A stretch of DNA of 64,000 nucleotides from Microbacterium sp. SORGH_AS_0862 (GTDB taxonomy: Bacteria; Actinomycetota; Actinomycetes; Actinomycetales; Microbacteriaceae): positions 1,178,001 to 1,242,000 of the forward strand of contig NZ_JAUTAY010000001.1 of the NCBI RefSeq assembly GCF_030818795.1. Reading direction: 5' to 3'. The notes below the pieces were generated by a model. That model searched no databases, was not told the origin of the DNA, and worked only from the letters and a program-made list of their open reading frames with translations. The position numbers were made by a program, and so were the translations under genes. How positions within the stretch are numbered: the stretch's first letter is position 1; each line of letters begins with the position of its first letter. Of this stretch, positions 27,934 through 36,461 are shown in pieces.

Positions 27934-28860
27934 TCAGACGAAGCGCACGGTGGCGTCGAGGCGCGTGCGCACGTCGAAGACCTCATTGCCGCCGATGTCG
28001 CGCGCGCCGGTGACGCCGCGACGCAGCACGGTGGCCAGCGCGGAGCGGCCGGCGACCACGACGGGCGTGCCGCGCACGGTGCCGAGCTCGGTGATCTGCT
28101 GGGCGAGGTCGTTGTCGGGCAGCACGACGATGGCACCGCTGAAGCGCACCCGCGCCGCGCGGGCGACGACCCGCATCCGCGACAGCAGATCGCTGACGGG
28201 GGCGCCGACGACCGCGGGACCGATGATCTCGCCGCGGCGGAAGCCGACAGCGCCGCCGAAGTCCTCGGAGAGCACACCGTAAAGGCCGCTCGGGCCGAGC
28301 ACGATGTGGTCGAGCTTCTCGTCGAGATCCCCGCTGCGACCGGATGCGGCGACATCGTGCCAGACGCTGTAGCCCATGCCGAGGTCGGCGACGATGCGCG
28401 CGGTCGCCTCCTCGGCGAGCGCGTCGGCCAGCAGGCGCCGGATCTCGCGCGGCGCCGAGCGCACGAGCTGCGCGTCGTAGGGGTCGGGCACCTCTGTGCC
28501 GCGTCCCACCCATTCGCGGATGAGAGTCAGGTAGCGTTCGCGCCGCCATCCGCCGGGCTGGCCGGCCGATCGGGCGCGCGGACGCGTGTCCTGCCGCGCG
28601 CGGGGCGGCGTCCATGCCCCCTCCGCCTCGGGCGCAGCGCTCACCGCACCCCGGCCGCGGTCGTAGGCCGCTCTCGCCTCGGGCGTGCCCACGAGCTCCC
28701 ACGCGCGCTGCACCTCGACGAAGCGCACCGCGTCGCCGCCGGTGTCGGGATGCGTCTCGCGCAGGCGCACCCGGAACGCACGCCGCAGGGTGTCATCGTC
28801 GGCATCGGCTGCGACCTGGAGGATGTCGTACGCGGATGCGGAGAGGGGACTGTCGAACAC
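27934..28860 (-). CDS. J-domain protein with NERD-like C-terminal domain
   Basis: 308 residues. Residues about 8-65 are a DnaJ J domain (AYDILQVAADADDDTLRRAF, HPD within RETHPDTGG), followed by a low-complexity linker, and a C-terminal domain (about 130-308) whose DHIVLGPSGLYGVLSEDFGG segment looks like the nuclease-related NERD fold, although the usual catalytic pattern is not evident. The HPD tripeptide implies stimulation of a DnaK. No zinc-finger or type I/II substrate domain is present. Confidence 0.8.
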   Translation of the reverse strand: MFDSPLSASAYDILQVAADADDDTLRRAFRVRLRETHPDTGGDAVRFVEVQRAWELVGTPEARAAYDRGRGAVSAAPEAEGAWTPPRARQDTRPRARSAGQPGGWRRERYLTLIREWVGRGTEVPDPYDAQLVRSAPREIRRLLADALAEEATARIVADLGMGYSVWHDVAASGRSGDLDEKLDHIVLGPSGLYGVLSEDFGGAVGFRRGEIIGPAVVGAPVSDLLSRMRVVARAARVRFSGAIVVLPDNDLAQQITELGTVRGTPVVVAGRSALATVLRRGVTGARDIGGNEVFDVRTRLDATVRFV

Positions 28861-28931
28861 GCCGCCTCGCTTTCACCTGCCGCACGGCAGCGTCCAGGCT
28901 ACCGGTCCGCGTCTGTTCGGGCGCCGTGAGC

Positions 28932-29450
28932 TCAGCGGCGTTCGTTACGTCGCGCGTAGGCCGCGGCCTTGCGGCTGGACAGCGCGAGCAGCACCAGGAT
29001 GTCGAGGCCCAGGTTCAGCAGGGTGCTGCTGAGGCGGATGTCCTGACCCTGCACCCACCAGGTCGAGAAGGCGAAGCTGATCGACAGCACCGAGAACAGC
29101 AGCACGGTGACCCGCGAACGGTTGCCGCCGCGCAGGACGAAGATGGCCATGACGGCGTCGAAGAGCAGGACGGCGGCGCCCACGAGCCAGACGAACCCCA
29201 GGCCGAGGGCCCGCTCCTCCTCGCTGAGGGGAACCCCGTCGATCATGACCGATGCGTCGTGCACGATGTGACGCCACTCGAACGTGATCGACAGCAGCCA
29301 GATCACTCCCGTCAGCACGCGCAGCAGGACGAGGAGCCCGCCGGCGACGGTCGCCGCGGGTCGCGGCATGTTCGGATCGTGGTCAAGCGGACGCGCGAGG
29401 CGCGCGGGCGACTCGAACGCCGTGCGCTTGCGGGGGACCTTCTCGCTCAC
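28932..29450 (-). CDS. Four-helix membrane protein
   Basis: 172-residue protein from GTG 29450, overlapping the upstream LssY-like gene as GTGA. A basic N-terminus is followed by about four hydrophobic helices (VAGGLLVLLRVLTGVIWLL, LGFVWLVGAAVLLFDAVMA, VTVLLFSVLSISFAF, NLGLDILVLLALS). No family recognised. Coupled translation suggests it works with the LssY-domain protein. Confidence 0.72.
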   Translation of the reverse strand: MSEKVPRKRTAFESPARLARPLDHDPNMPRPAATVAGGLLVLLRVLTGVIWLLSITFEWRHIVHDASVMIDGVPLSEEERALGLGFVWLVGAAVLLFDAVMAIFVLRGGNRSRVTVLLFSVLSISFAFSTWWVQGQDIRLSSTLLNLGLDILVLLALSSRKAAAYARRNERR

Positions 29451-30271
29451 GCCGTCACCCCCCTTACGTCCACGATGGGCAGATCGCCGTCGGTGCGGAT
29501 GCTGTCGCCGCCGCCGTTGCGGGCGTGATAACCGGTGGAGAAGTCCGCGATCACGTCGACGCGCACCCGAGGCTCCGCCGCGGTGACCGTCTGCACGATG
29601 TGGTCGCGCTCGATGTCCGTGTCGGCGTCGATGCGGTGGGTCACCTGGAGCGTGAACAGCGACAGCCCGACGGCGGTGTCGAAGGTGCCGGCGGCCAGCC
29701 ATTCCACCCGGCGCCCGCCCGGCAGCAGCCAGTCGTCGGGGCAGCGCCAGAAGCGCACGTGGTGGCGCTGCGCGGGATTGCCGTCCACCTCCTGCTGGTA
29801 GGCGAAGTCCTGCTGCCTGGAGAACAGGAACAGCGGGCTGACGGGGGCCTCGTCGTAGCTGCGTCTGGTGAGGGTCGATGTGATGATGCGCCACGAGGAG
29901 GCGAGGGTCACGGGGTCGGCCTTCGTCCAGCCCGCTCGGCGCAGCACCTCCTCGATCTGCTCGGCACTGCCCATGAACGCGAGGTTGACGGGGTCGCCGA
30001 GCAGTCCGTCGCTCGTGCGTGTGCGACCGATGAAGTAGTCGGGCACGTAGATCATCGTCAGGATGCGATGCAGCCGGGGCAGCACGAGGTACGCCAGCAG
30101 AACCCAGAACGCGACGGCGAGCGGGATGCCCCACCATCCGACGCGGAAGGTCTCGGTGAAGCTCAGGTAGGCGAGCCAGATCGAGGCGAGGCCCGCGAAG
30201 ACGAAGAAGAAGCCGTCGAGCGCGACGCCGATCGAGTAGGTCCGACGTTTCCGCTTCTCCGCCGCAGCCAC
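29447..30271 (-). CDS. LssY C-terminal domain membrane protein
   Basis: 274 residues from GTG 30271. Two N-terminal membrane helices (about 15-65) precede a soluble LssY_C domain, recognised by GDPVNLAFMGSAEQIEEVLRRAGW, RSYDEAPVSPLFLF and HHVRFWRCPD. LssY_C occurs fused to PAP2 phosphatases in other bacteria; here it stands alone with membrane anchors, so its function is unknown. The start lies 2 bases after the stop of the upstream acyl-CoA hydrolase-like gene. Confidence 0.8.
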   Translation of the reverse strand: MAAAEKRKRRTYSIGVALDGFFFVFAGLASIWLAYLSFTETFRVGWWGIPLAVAFWVLLAYLVLPRLHRILTMIYVPDYFIGRTRTSDGLLGDPVNLAFMGSAEQIEEVLRRAGWTKADPVTLASSWRIITSTLTRRSYDEAPVSPLFLFSRQQDFAYQQEVDGNPAQRHHVRFWRCPDDWLLPGGRRVEWLAAGTFDTAVGLSLFTLQVTHRIDADTDIERDHIVQTVTAAEPRVRVDVIADFSTGYHARNGGGDSIRTDGDLPIVDVRGVTA

Positions 30272-30273
30272 GG

Positions 30274-31332
30274 TCAGCCCCAGAGCGCCCGCGGAGGACG
30301 GAAGGCGAAGGCCTGATCGACGGTCCCGGGATCGAGATCGTCGAGCGAGGCGGGATCCCAGTGCGGGGACCGGTCCTTGTCCACGAGCTGCGCGCGGATG
30401 CCCTCGACCAGGTCCGGTTGGGTGAGGGCGAACCACATCACGAGCCCGTATTCCTGCTCCAGTACCTCGCGGAGCGACCGCTTGCGCCGTGCGCGCCGCA
30501 CGGCCTCGAGCGTCACGCTCAGCGCTGTGGGCGAGAGCGAGGCGATCAGCTCGGCGGCGGCGGCCGCATCCGGTTCGGGATGCGCGCGCAGCCGCGCGAG
30601 GATCTCGGTCACCGTATCGGCAGAGAACGCGTCGTCGATCCACGCTCTCGCCGCCTCGAGGCGCGAGGTGTCGGGCGTCTCGTCGAACAGGAGCACGAGC
30701 TCCGCCGGTCCCTGCGGGTCGGCGCGCGTCTCGAGCGCGTCGCGGAAGGCGTCGATTCGGTCGGAGGGAACGAGGTGGTCGGCGAACCCGGCGTAGATCG
30801 CGTCGGCCGCATCCATCGTGCCCCCGGTCAGCGCGAGATACTCGCCGATGCGCCCGGGCGCATGCGCGAGCAGCCACGTGCCCCCGACGTCCGGGGTGAA
30901 GCCGATACGCGTCTCGGGCATCGCCAGTTGCGAGCGCTCGGTGACCACACGGTGCCCGGCGTGGGAAGCGAGCCCCACGCCGCCGCCCATCGTGATCCCG
31001 TCGGCGATCGTCACGACCGGCTTCGGATACTCGGCGAGGCGGGCGTTCAGCGCGTACTCCGCGAGGAAGAAGTCGGCGGTGCGCTCCGCATCTGAGCTCA
31101 TCGCCTGCTCGCGCAGCAGACGCACATCGCCGCCCGCGCAGAAGCCGCGCTCTCCCGAACCGTCGAGCAGTACGACCTCGACATCGGCGTCGTGCTCCCA
31201 CGCATCGAGGGCCTCGGCGAGCCGGCGGACCATCTCGATGTCGACCGCGTTGAGCGCGCGCGGACGGTTCAGCGTCAGCCGCCCCACCCCCTGATCCGAC
31301 CGCACCAGCACCGTCGCATCCGTACCGCTCAT
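30274..31332 (-). CDS. 3-hydroxyisobutyryl-CoA hydrolase-like (enoyl-CoA hydratase/isomerase family)
   Basis: 352-residue crotonase-superfamily protein. The N-terminal half has LTLNRPRALNAVDIEMV, the oxyanion GGGVGLASHAGHRVV loop and the PETRIGFTPDVGG segment with the catalytic glutamate, and the long C-terminal extension matches HIBYL-CoA hydrolases of valine degradation. ATG 31332 is used because the 100 upstream in-frame codons overlap the divergent ABC gene region. Confidence 0.9.
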   Translation of the reverse strand: MSGTDATVLVRSDQGVGRLTLNRPRALNAVDIEMVRRLAEALDAWEHDADVEVVLLDGSGERGFCAGGDVRLLREQAMSSDAERTADFFLAEYALNARLAEYPKPVVTIADGITMGGGVGLASHAGHRVVTERSQLAMPETRIGFTPDVGGTWLLAHAPGRIGEYLALTGGTMDAADAIYAGFADHLVPSDRIDAFRDALETRADPQGPAELVLLFDETPDTSRLEAARAWIDDAFSADTVTEILARLRAHPEPDAAAAAELIASLSPTALSVTLEAVRRARRKRSLREVLEQEYGLVMWFALTQPDLVEGIRAQLVDKDRSPHWDPASLDDLDPGTVDQAFAFRPPRALWG

Positions 31333-31447
31333 GCCCGCCACGTTAGCGCCGCCGGAGGGCCGGCACGGGATCGGCGAGAGTCGATCCCCGATTTTCCGCG
31401 GATTTCCGCCAGAATGGAGAAACGTTCTGACCTTGACGGAGGTTCCC

Positions 31448-32728
31448 ATGCCCGACGGCCAGATCCTGGAGTTCTCCGAGGTCACCAAGAGATTCGGCGC
31501 GGTCGACGCCGTATCCCGGTTGAGCGCGCGTATCGAGCCCGGCCTCGTGACCGGATTCCTCGGCCCGAACGGCGCCGGCAAGACCACGTCTCTGCGCATG
31601 CTGCTGGGGCTCGTCCGGCCCACATCGGGCACGACGACGATCGGCGGATCGCACTACAGCGAACTGCGTGATCCGCTGCGCACGGTCGGCGCCGCACTGG
31701 AGGCGTCGAGCTTCCACCCCGGGCGCAGCGGCGCCAACCACCTGAAGGTGTACGCGCAGGCGGCGGGCCTGCCGACCAGCCGTATCGACGAGACGCTCGC
31801 CCTCGTCGGCCTCTCGGACGCCGCAGGCCGCAAGGTCGGCGGTTACTCCCTCGGAATGCGGCAGCGACTGGGCCTGGCGACGGCGCTGCTCGGCGACCCG
31901 GGCGTCCTGGTGCTCGACGAGCCCTCGAACGGACTCGATCCCGAGGGCATCAAGTGGATGCGGATGCTGCTGCGCGCCTTCGCCGACGAGGGCCGGACGG
32001 TACTCGTCTCCTCGCACCTGCTCATGGAGATCCAGCAGACCGCGGATCGTCTGCTGATCCTCGCCCGAGGAAAGCTCGTGTTCGACGGCGGCATCGAAGA
32101 TCTCGCCGACCCCGACGAGTACGCGACGGTCGTCGATGCCCCCGATCGCGCCGCCCTCGAGGCGGCCCTCACCGCCGCGGGGCACTCGTTCGAGGTGCTG
32201 CGCTCGGGACTCACGGTGCGCGGAGCGGAGCCCGTCGAGGTCGGCGCACTCGCCGCCGCGTCCGGCATCGCCCTGTCGGGCCTGCAGCGCCGCGGCCCCG
32301 AGCTCGAAGAGATCTTCCTCGCGCTGGTCGACGGCACGCGGGTGCACCCGCCGGTGGGCGAGGTCGCAGCGATCCCCGCGGTCGACGAGGACGCCCCGCT
32401 CGCACCCGAGAACGACCCCGCGCCGGAGACGTCGGAGATCGCCGAGGCGCCCGATGTCGAGGTGTCGCTGGACACGCCCGTTCCCGATGGTGCCGCCGAG
32501 GCTGCTCGCGAGGATGCGGCCGCTGCCGCCGAGGACGCGCCGGTCGACGAGATCGAGCCGCTCGACGAGCCCGCGCCCACCGATCCCGCATCCGACGCCG
32601 AGCCGGCGGAAGCCCCGGCGGACGACGCCGATCCTGCGCCGACCGAGGCGATCCGGATCACCGAGCCGGTGCATGACGCCGAGCCGCATCCCGAAGCAGA
32701 CGACCGCGAGGAAGGGGGCCGGGCATGA
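31448..32728 (+). CDS. ABC transporter ATP-binding protein with acidic C-terminal tail
   Basis: 426 residues. The first ~300 are a drug/antibiotic-exporter type ATPase: Walker A GPNGAGKTT (39-47), signature YSLGMRQRL, Walker B VLVLDEPSNGLDPEG and a C-terminal regulatory segment ending EEIFLALV. Residues about 305-426 are an unusual Asp/Glu/Ala/Pro-rich, presumably disordered tail. ATG 31448 follows GGAGG. It is coupled by ATGA to a permease gene, forming a two-gene exporter. Confidence 0.92.
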   Translation: MPDGQILEFSEVTKRFGAVDAVSRLSARIEPGLVTGFLGPNGAGKTTSLRMLLGLVRPTSGTTTIGGSHYSELRDPLRTVGAALEASSFHPGRSGANHLKVYAQAAGLPTSRIDETLALVGLSDAAGRKVGGYSLGMRQRLGLATALLGDPGVLVLDEPSNGLDPEGIKWMRMLLRAFADEGRTVLVSSHLLMEIQQTADRLLILARGKLVFDGGIEDLADPDEYATVVDAPDRAALEAALTAAGHSFEVLRSGLTVRGAEPVEVGALAAASGIALSGLQRRGPELEEIFLALVDGTRVHPPVGEVAAIPAVDEDAPLAPENDPAPETSEIAEAPDVEVSLDTPVPDGAAEAAREDAAAAAEDAPVDEIEPLDEPAPTDPASDAEPAEAPADDADPAPTEAIRITEPVHDAEPHPEADDREEGGRA

Positions 32729-33555
32729 GCCTCGTGAACGTCACCCGCTCCGAACTGACCAAGCAGTTCACCACCTCGATCTGGTGGATCCTCGGCATCG
32801 TGCTCGCCGGATACGTGGGGTTCACGGCAGCGGGCCTGTCCGTGGTGTTCGCGCTCGCCGCGAGCGGCGCCCTGCCCTCTAGCGGAGGCGGCCTCACGGC
32901 GACGGGCGTACCGGGCGACGTCAGCTCCCTGATCTACAGCCTCGCCGCATCCGTCGGCTACGTGTTCCCGCTGCTGATCGGCACACTGCTCGTCACCGGC
33001 GAGTTCCGCCACAACACGCTCACGCCCACGTTCCTCACCACACCGAAGCGCGGACGGGTACTTGCCGCGAAGGTCCTGGCCGGCGCCGTCATGGGTCTGG
33101 TCTACGCCGCGCTGGCACTGATCGTCACCGTCGGCCCCGCCGCCGGCGTCCTGGCCGGGTTCGGGCAGCGCACGGGCCTCGACTCGTCGGACACGTGGGC
33201 GATGCTGGGACGCATCGTGATCGCCTTCGTGCTGTGGGTCGTGGTCGGCATCGGCGTGGGCCTCGTCGTGCGCAACCAGGTCGCGGCGGTCGTGATCGTG
33301 CTCGCCTTCACGCAGTTCGTCGAGCCCCTGCTGCGCTTCGGCGGCGGCTTCGTCTCCGGGCTGAGCGACGCGGCCCGATTCCTGCCGGGCGCCGCCAGTG
33401 ACACCCTCGTCGGCGCGAGCCTGTTCTCGGCCAGCGCGGGAGGGGATGCGGGTGCGCCGCTCGAGTGGTGGGTCGGCGGTCTCGTGCTGCTCGCCTACGG
33501 CCTGCTGCTCACCGTGCTCGGATACTCCGCGAGCTGGCGCCGCGACGTCGGCTGA
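32725..33555 (+). CDS. ABC transporter permease
   Basis: 276-residue membrane protein with about six helices, starting MSLVNVTRSELTKQFTTSIWW, typical of ABC-2 type permeases. The EFRHNTLTPTFLTTPKRGRVLAAK segment after helix 2 is a hallmark of this subfamily. The start overlaps the ATPase stop (ATGA). Cargo unknown; antibiotic or lipid export is the usual role. Confidence 0.92.
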   Translation: MSLVNVTRSELTKQFTTSIWWILGIVLAGYVGFTAAGLSVVFALAASGALPSSGGGLTATGVPGDVSSLIYSLAASVGYVFPLLIGTLLVTGEFRHNTLTPTFLTTPKRGRVLAAKVLAGAVMGLVYAALALIVTVGPAAGVLAGFGQRTGLDSSDTWAMLGRIVIAFVLWVVVGIGVGLVVRNQVAAVVIVLAFTQFVEPLLRFGGGFVSGLSDAARFLPGAASDTLVGASLFSASAGGDAGAPLEWWVGGLVLLAYGLLLTVLGYSASWRRDVG

Positions 33556-33587
33556 CCCTCGCGCCGGGCGCGGATGCCGGCCGGTGC

Positions 33588-33980
33588 TCAGTTGGAGGCG
33601 AGCTCGACGATATCGGTCGGCTCTTCGCCCGCGTCGACGCGCAGCGCCCTCACGAGAGCCTCGCCGTGCCGGGTGCCGAGCACGAGGCGCTGGAACTCGG
33701 CGTCGCCCTCGATATCGATGACCACGCCGGGGCGGTTCTTACGGATGACGGCGAAGTCCTTGCCCCCGGCGTAACGCCAGGTCCCGATCGCGAGCGTCGC
33801 GGGGATGAACGTGCCGGGTGAACGGACGCCGCGCAGCCACGTCCACGGGTCGTCGGTCAGCTGCACCCGCGAGATCGCGGCACGATCGAGCGTCACATTC
33901 CGCTTGCGGAATGCCAGCGCCTTCTCGGCGCCCGAGAGCACGATCTCGAGGTGTCCCGAGTCGAGCATGAGCGTCACCAT
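33588..33980 (-). CDS. Conserved hypothetical protein, PH-like fold possible
   Basis: 130 residues, no signal or membrane segment. The pattern LEIVLSGAEKALAFRKRNVTLDRAAISRV, ending in GRHGEALVRALR, resembles small actinobacterial proteins with a pleckstrin-like barrel that is sometimes annotated as hypothetical. No function assigned. It is divergent from fbiC with a 114-base gap; co-regulation is possible but not shown. Confidence 0.7.
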   Translation of the reverse strand: MVTLMLDSGHLEIVLSGAEKALAFRKRNVTLDRAAISRVQLTDDPWTWLRGVRSPGTFIPATLAIGTWRYAGGKDFAVIRKNRPGVVIDIEGDAEFQRLVLGTRHGEALVRALRVDAGEEPTDIVELASN

Positions 33981-34094
33981 GATCCAAGTCTGCCAGCGAC
34001 CCTTCGGCCGCGGCAGCGAATTTGCTCACAGACGGACAACGATCCGCAGGCTTCGTGCGACCCCGACCCCGCACGGCGGTGGAAGACTGTACCG

Positions 34095-36461
34095 GTGCCC
34101 ACGCCTCGTACCGACCTCCGGTCAGATGTGGGGCCCGAGACCGCTCCCGTGCTCGTCGCCCACGCGATCGACCGTGCCCGCTCGGGCGCACGACTGGGCG
34201 TGAACGAGGTGCTCGCCCTCGTCACCGCCGACGGCGCCGACCGCGATCTCCTGTTCGCCGCCGCATCCGCTCTGCGCGACGAGGGCCTCGCTCTCGCCGG
34301 GCGCCCCGGGGTCATCACCTACTCGCGCAAGGTGTTCGTGCCTCTGACGACCCTCTGCCGCGACCGGTGCCACTACTGCATCTTCGTCGACACGCCCGGC
34401 CAGCTGCTGAAGAAGAACAAGCCTGCGTACATGTCGCCCGAGCAGGTGCTTCAGGTGGTGCGCCAGGGCGCGGCGCTCGGGTGCAAGGAGGTGCTGCTGA
34501 CCCTCGGCGACCGCCCGGAGGATCGCTGGCCCGAGGCCCGCGTCTGGCTCGACGAGCACGGGTACGCGTCGACGCTCGACTACGTCGCCGCCATCGCCCG
34601 GCTCGTCACGGCCGAGACGGGCCTGCTCGCACATCTGAACCCTGGGGTCATGCACGCGCACGAACTCGACGCCCTCCGACCCGTGGCCCCCTCGATGGGC
34701 ATGATGCTGGAGACGACCTCTCGCGCGCTCTTCGAGACGCCGGGGCAACCGCACTTCGGCTCCCCCGACAAGGATCCCGCGCTCCGACTGCAGGTGATCG
34801 AGGATGCCGGAGCCGCCCGCATCCCGTTCACCACCGGCATCCTCGTCGGCATCGGGGAGACACCCCTCGACCGCGCGGAATCGCTCATCGCGCTGCGCGA
34901 CGCCGAGGAGCGACACGGCCACATCCAGGAAGTGATCGTGCAGAACTTCCGCGCGAAGCCGCGCACGGCCATGCAGGACGCTCCCGACGCAGACCTGCTG
35001 GAGTACGCGACCGTCGTCGCGGCGGCGCGGATAGTGATGGGCGCGCGGATGCGGATCCAGGTGCCCCCGAACCTGTCCGACCCGACCGAGTTCGCCCTGC
35101 TCGTCGGCGCGGGGATCGACGATTGGGGCGGGGTGTCGCCACTGACCGCCGACCACGTGAACCCCGAGCGCCCGTGGCCTCACGTCGACGACCTGGCGGC
35201 GGCTACTGCGTCCCTCGGCTACGAGTTGCGTGAACGCCTGACGGCTCACCCCGAGTACCTCGCCGACGCCGACACGTGGCTCGACCCCGCGATGCACGCG
35301 CCGGTCGCCGCGCTCGCCGACCCCGAGACCCACCTCGCCCGCACCGCCACCCATGTTCGAAGGAACACGGGCGGGGATGCGCGCGCGAAGACCGGGCGGG
35401 GGCTCGCGGAGCGCGCGGCGGCCGACCCGCTGGCGCTCGACGACGCCGAATGGCAGCGACTGCTCGAGGCGACGGGCACCGCTCTCGACGACCTCGCGCA
35501 CATCGCCGACGACGTGCGCCGTTACACGGTCGGCGAGGCGATCACGATCGCGGTCAACCGCAATCTCACCTCCACCGGCTACCGCTCCGCGGGCGCGCAG
35601 ACACCCGACCAGTTCGACCTCGCGGATGCGGCGGCGATCGCCGCGGACGCGTGGGACCTCGGCGCGACGGAGCTCTGCGTCCAGGGCCTGATCGGGTCGG
35701 ATGAGGACGCGACCGCGTACCTCGACATCATCCGCGCCGCGCGCGCCGGAGCGCCCGGCATCCACCTGCACGCCTATCGTCCGCAGGACGTGCAGGACCT
35801 CGCCGCGCGCGCCGGCCTCACGCTCGCGGACGCGTTCGCCGCGATGCGGGATGCGGGTGTCGACACCGTTCCGGGCACCGGGGTGAAGGTGCTGTCGGAG
35901 CGGGTGCGCGACCTCATCGCCCCCGGCGACCTCGAGATCGACCGCTGGGTCGAGACGATCACAGCCGCCCACCGCGCCGGGTTCCGCTCCACGAGCGTTC
36001 TGTTCTACGGCCACGTCGAGACCGCGGCCGAGCGCATCGCGCATCTCGGCGCGCTCCGGCGCATCCAGTCCCAGACGCGCGGTTTCACGGAGTTCGTTCC
36101 GATCCCGCTCCCCGGTCCCGGCGGCGGAGTCGGTCTCGTTGCCGGCCGGTCGGCGCTCGACGAGCACCGCGCCATGGTCGCGGTCGCGCGCCTGTTCCTG
36201 TCGGGCAGCATCCCCCACATCCAGATCCCGTGGACGCGGCACGGGCTCGAGACGAGCGCCGTACTGCTGCAGGCAGGCGGCGACGACCTCGGCGGCACGC
36301 TGCTCGACGGTCGCGTGCGCTCCGAGGCCGGGATCGAGGCGGGCAATCAGCTCCCTCTCCCGGATGCGGCGAAGCTCGCCCGTCGGCTCTTCCGACCGCT
36401 GCGTCAGCGCACGACGGTGTACGGCGAACCGTCCGACGAGCGCAAGGCGGCGGTGCGATGA
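34095..36461 (+). CDS. fbiC: FO synthase FbiC (CofG-CofH fusion), CofH half lacking cluster cysteines
   Basis: Makes the F420 chromophore FO from tyrosine and a flavin precursor using two radical SAM domains. In 788 residues the N-terminal CofG domain is intact, with C88-x3-C92-x2-C95 (CRDRCHYC). The C-terminal CofH domain aligns along its length with known FbiC (HLHAYRPQDV, PGTGVKVLSERVR, YGHVET, GGFTEFVP-like, SHIQ-like, NDLGGTL-like motifs), but where CxxxCxxC should stand, after VNRN at residue 488, the sequence is LTSTGYRSAGAQTPD, shorter by about seven residues and cysteine-free. No reading frame there encodes cysteines. GTG 34095 has no ribosome site, possibly leaderless. Confidence 0.9.
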   Translation: MPTPRTDLRSDVGPETAPVLVAHAIDRARSGARLGVNEVLALVTADGADRDLLFAAASALRDEGLALAGRPGVITYSRKVFVPLTTLCRDRCHYCIFVDTPGQLLKKNKPAYMSPEQVLQVVRQGAALGCKEVLLTLGDRPEDRWPEARVWLDEHGYASTLDYVAAIARLVTAETGLLAHLNPGVMHAHELDALRPVAPSMGMMLETTSRALFETPGQPHFGSPDKDPALRLQVIEDAGAARIPFTTGILVGIGETPLDRAESLIALRDAEERHGHIQEVIVQNFRAKPRTAMQDAPDADLLEYATVVAAARIVMGARMRIQVPPNLSDPTEFALLVGAGIDDWGGVSPLTADHVNPERPWPHVDDLAAATASLGYELRERLTAHPEYLADADTWLDPAMHAPVAALADPETHLARTATHVRRNTGGDARAKTGRGLAERAAADPLALDDAEWQRLLEATGTALDDLAHIADDVRRYTVGEAITIAVNRNLTSTGYRSAGAQTPDQFDLADAAAIAADAWDLGATELCVQGLIGSDEDATAYLDIIRAARAGAPGIHLHAYRPQDVQDLAARAGLTLADAFAAMRDAGVDTVPGTGVKVLSERVRDLIAPGDLEIDRWVETITAAHRAGFRSTSVLFYGHVETAAERIAHLGALRRIQSQTRGFTEFVPIPLPGPGGGVGLVAGRSALDEHRAMVAVARLFLSGSIPHIQIPWTRHGLETSAVLLQAGGDDLGGTLLDGRVRSEAGIEAGNQLPLPDAAKLARRLFRPLRQRTTVYGEPSDERKAAVR

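Noticed and set aside
33951..34094. N-terminal extension of FbiC starting at an ATG
   Set aside because: It is antisense to the hypothetical gene, has no homology and its reading runs through low-complexity sequence; GTG 34095 fits family alignment better.
35545..35640. The missing CofH cysteines as a double frameshift
   Set aside because: All three forward frames in the region lack cysteine codons, and both flanks stay in one frame.
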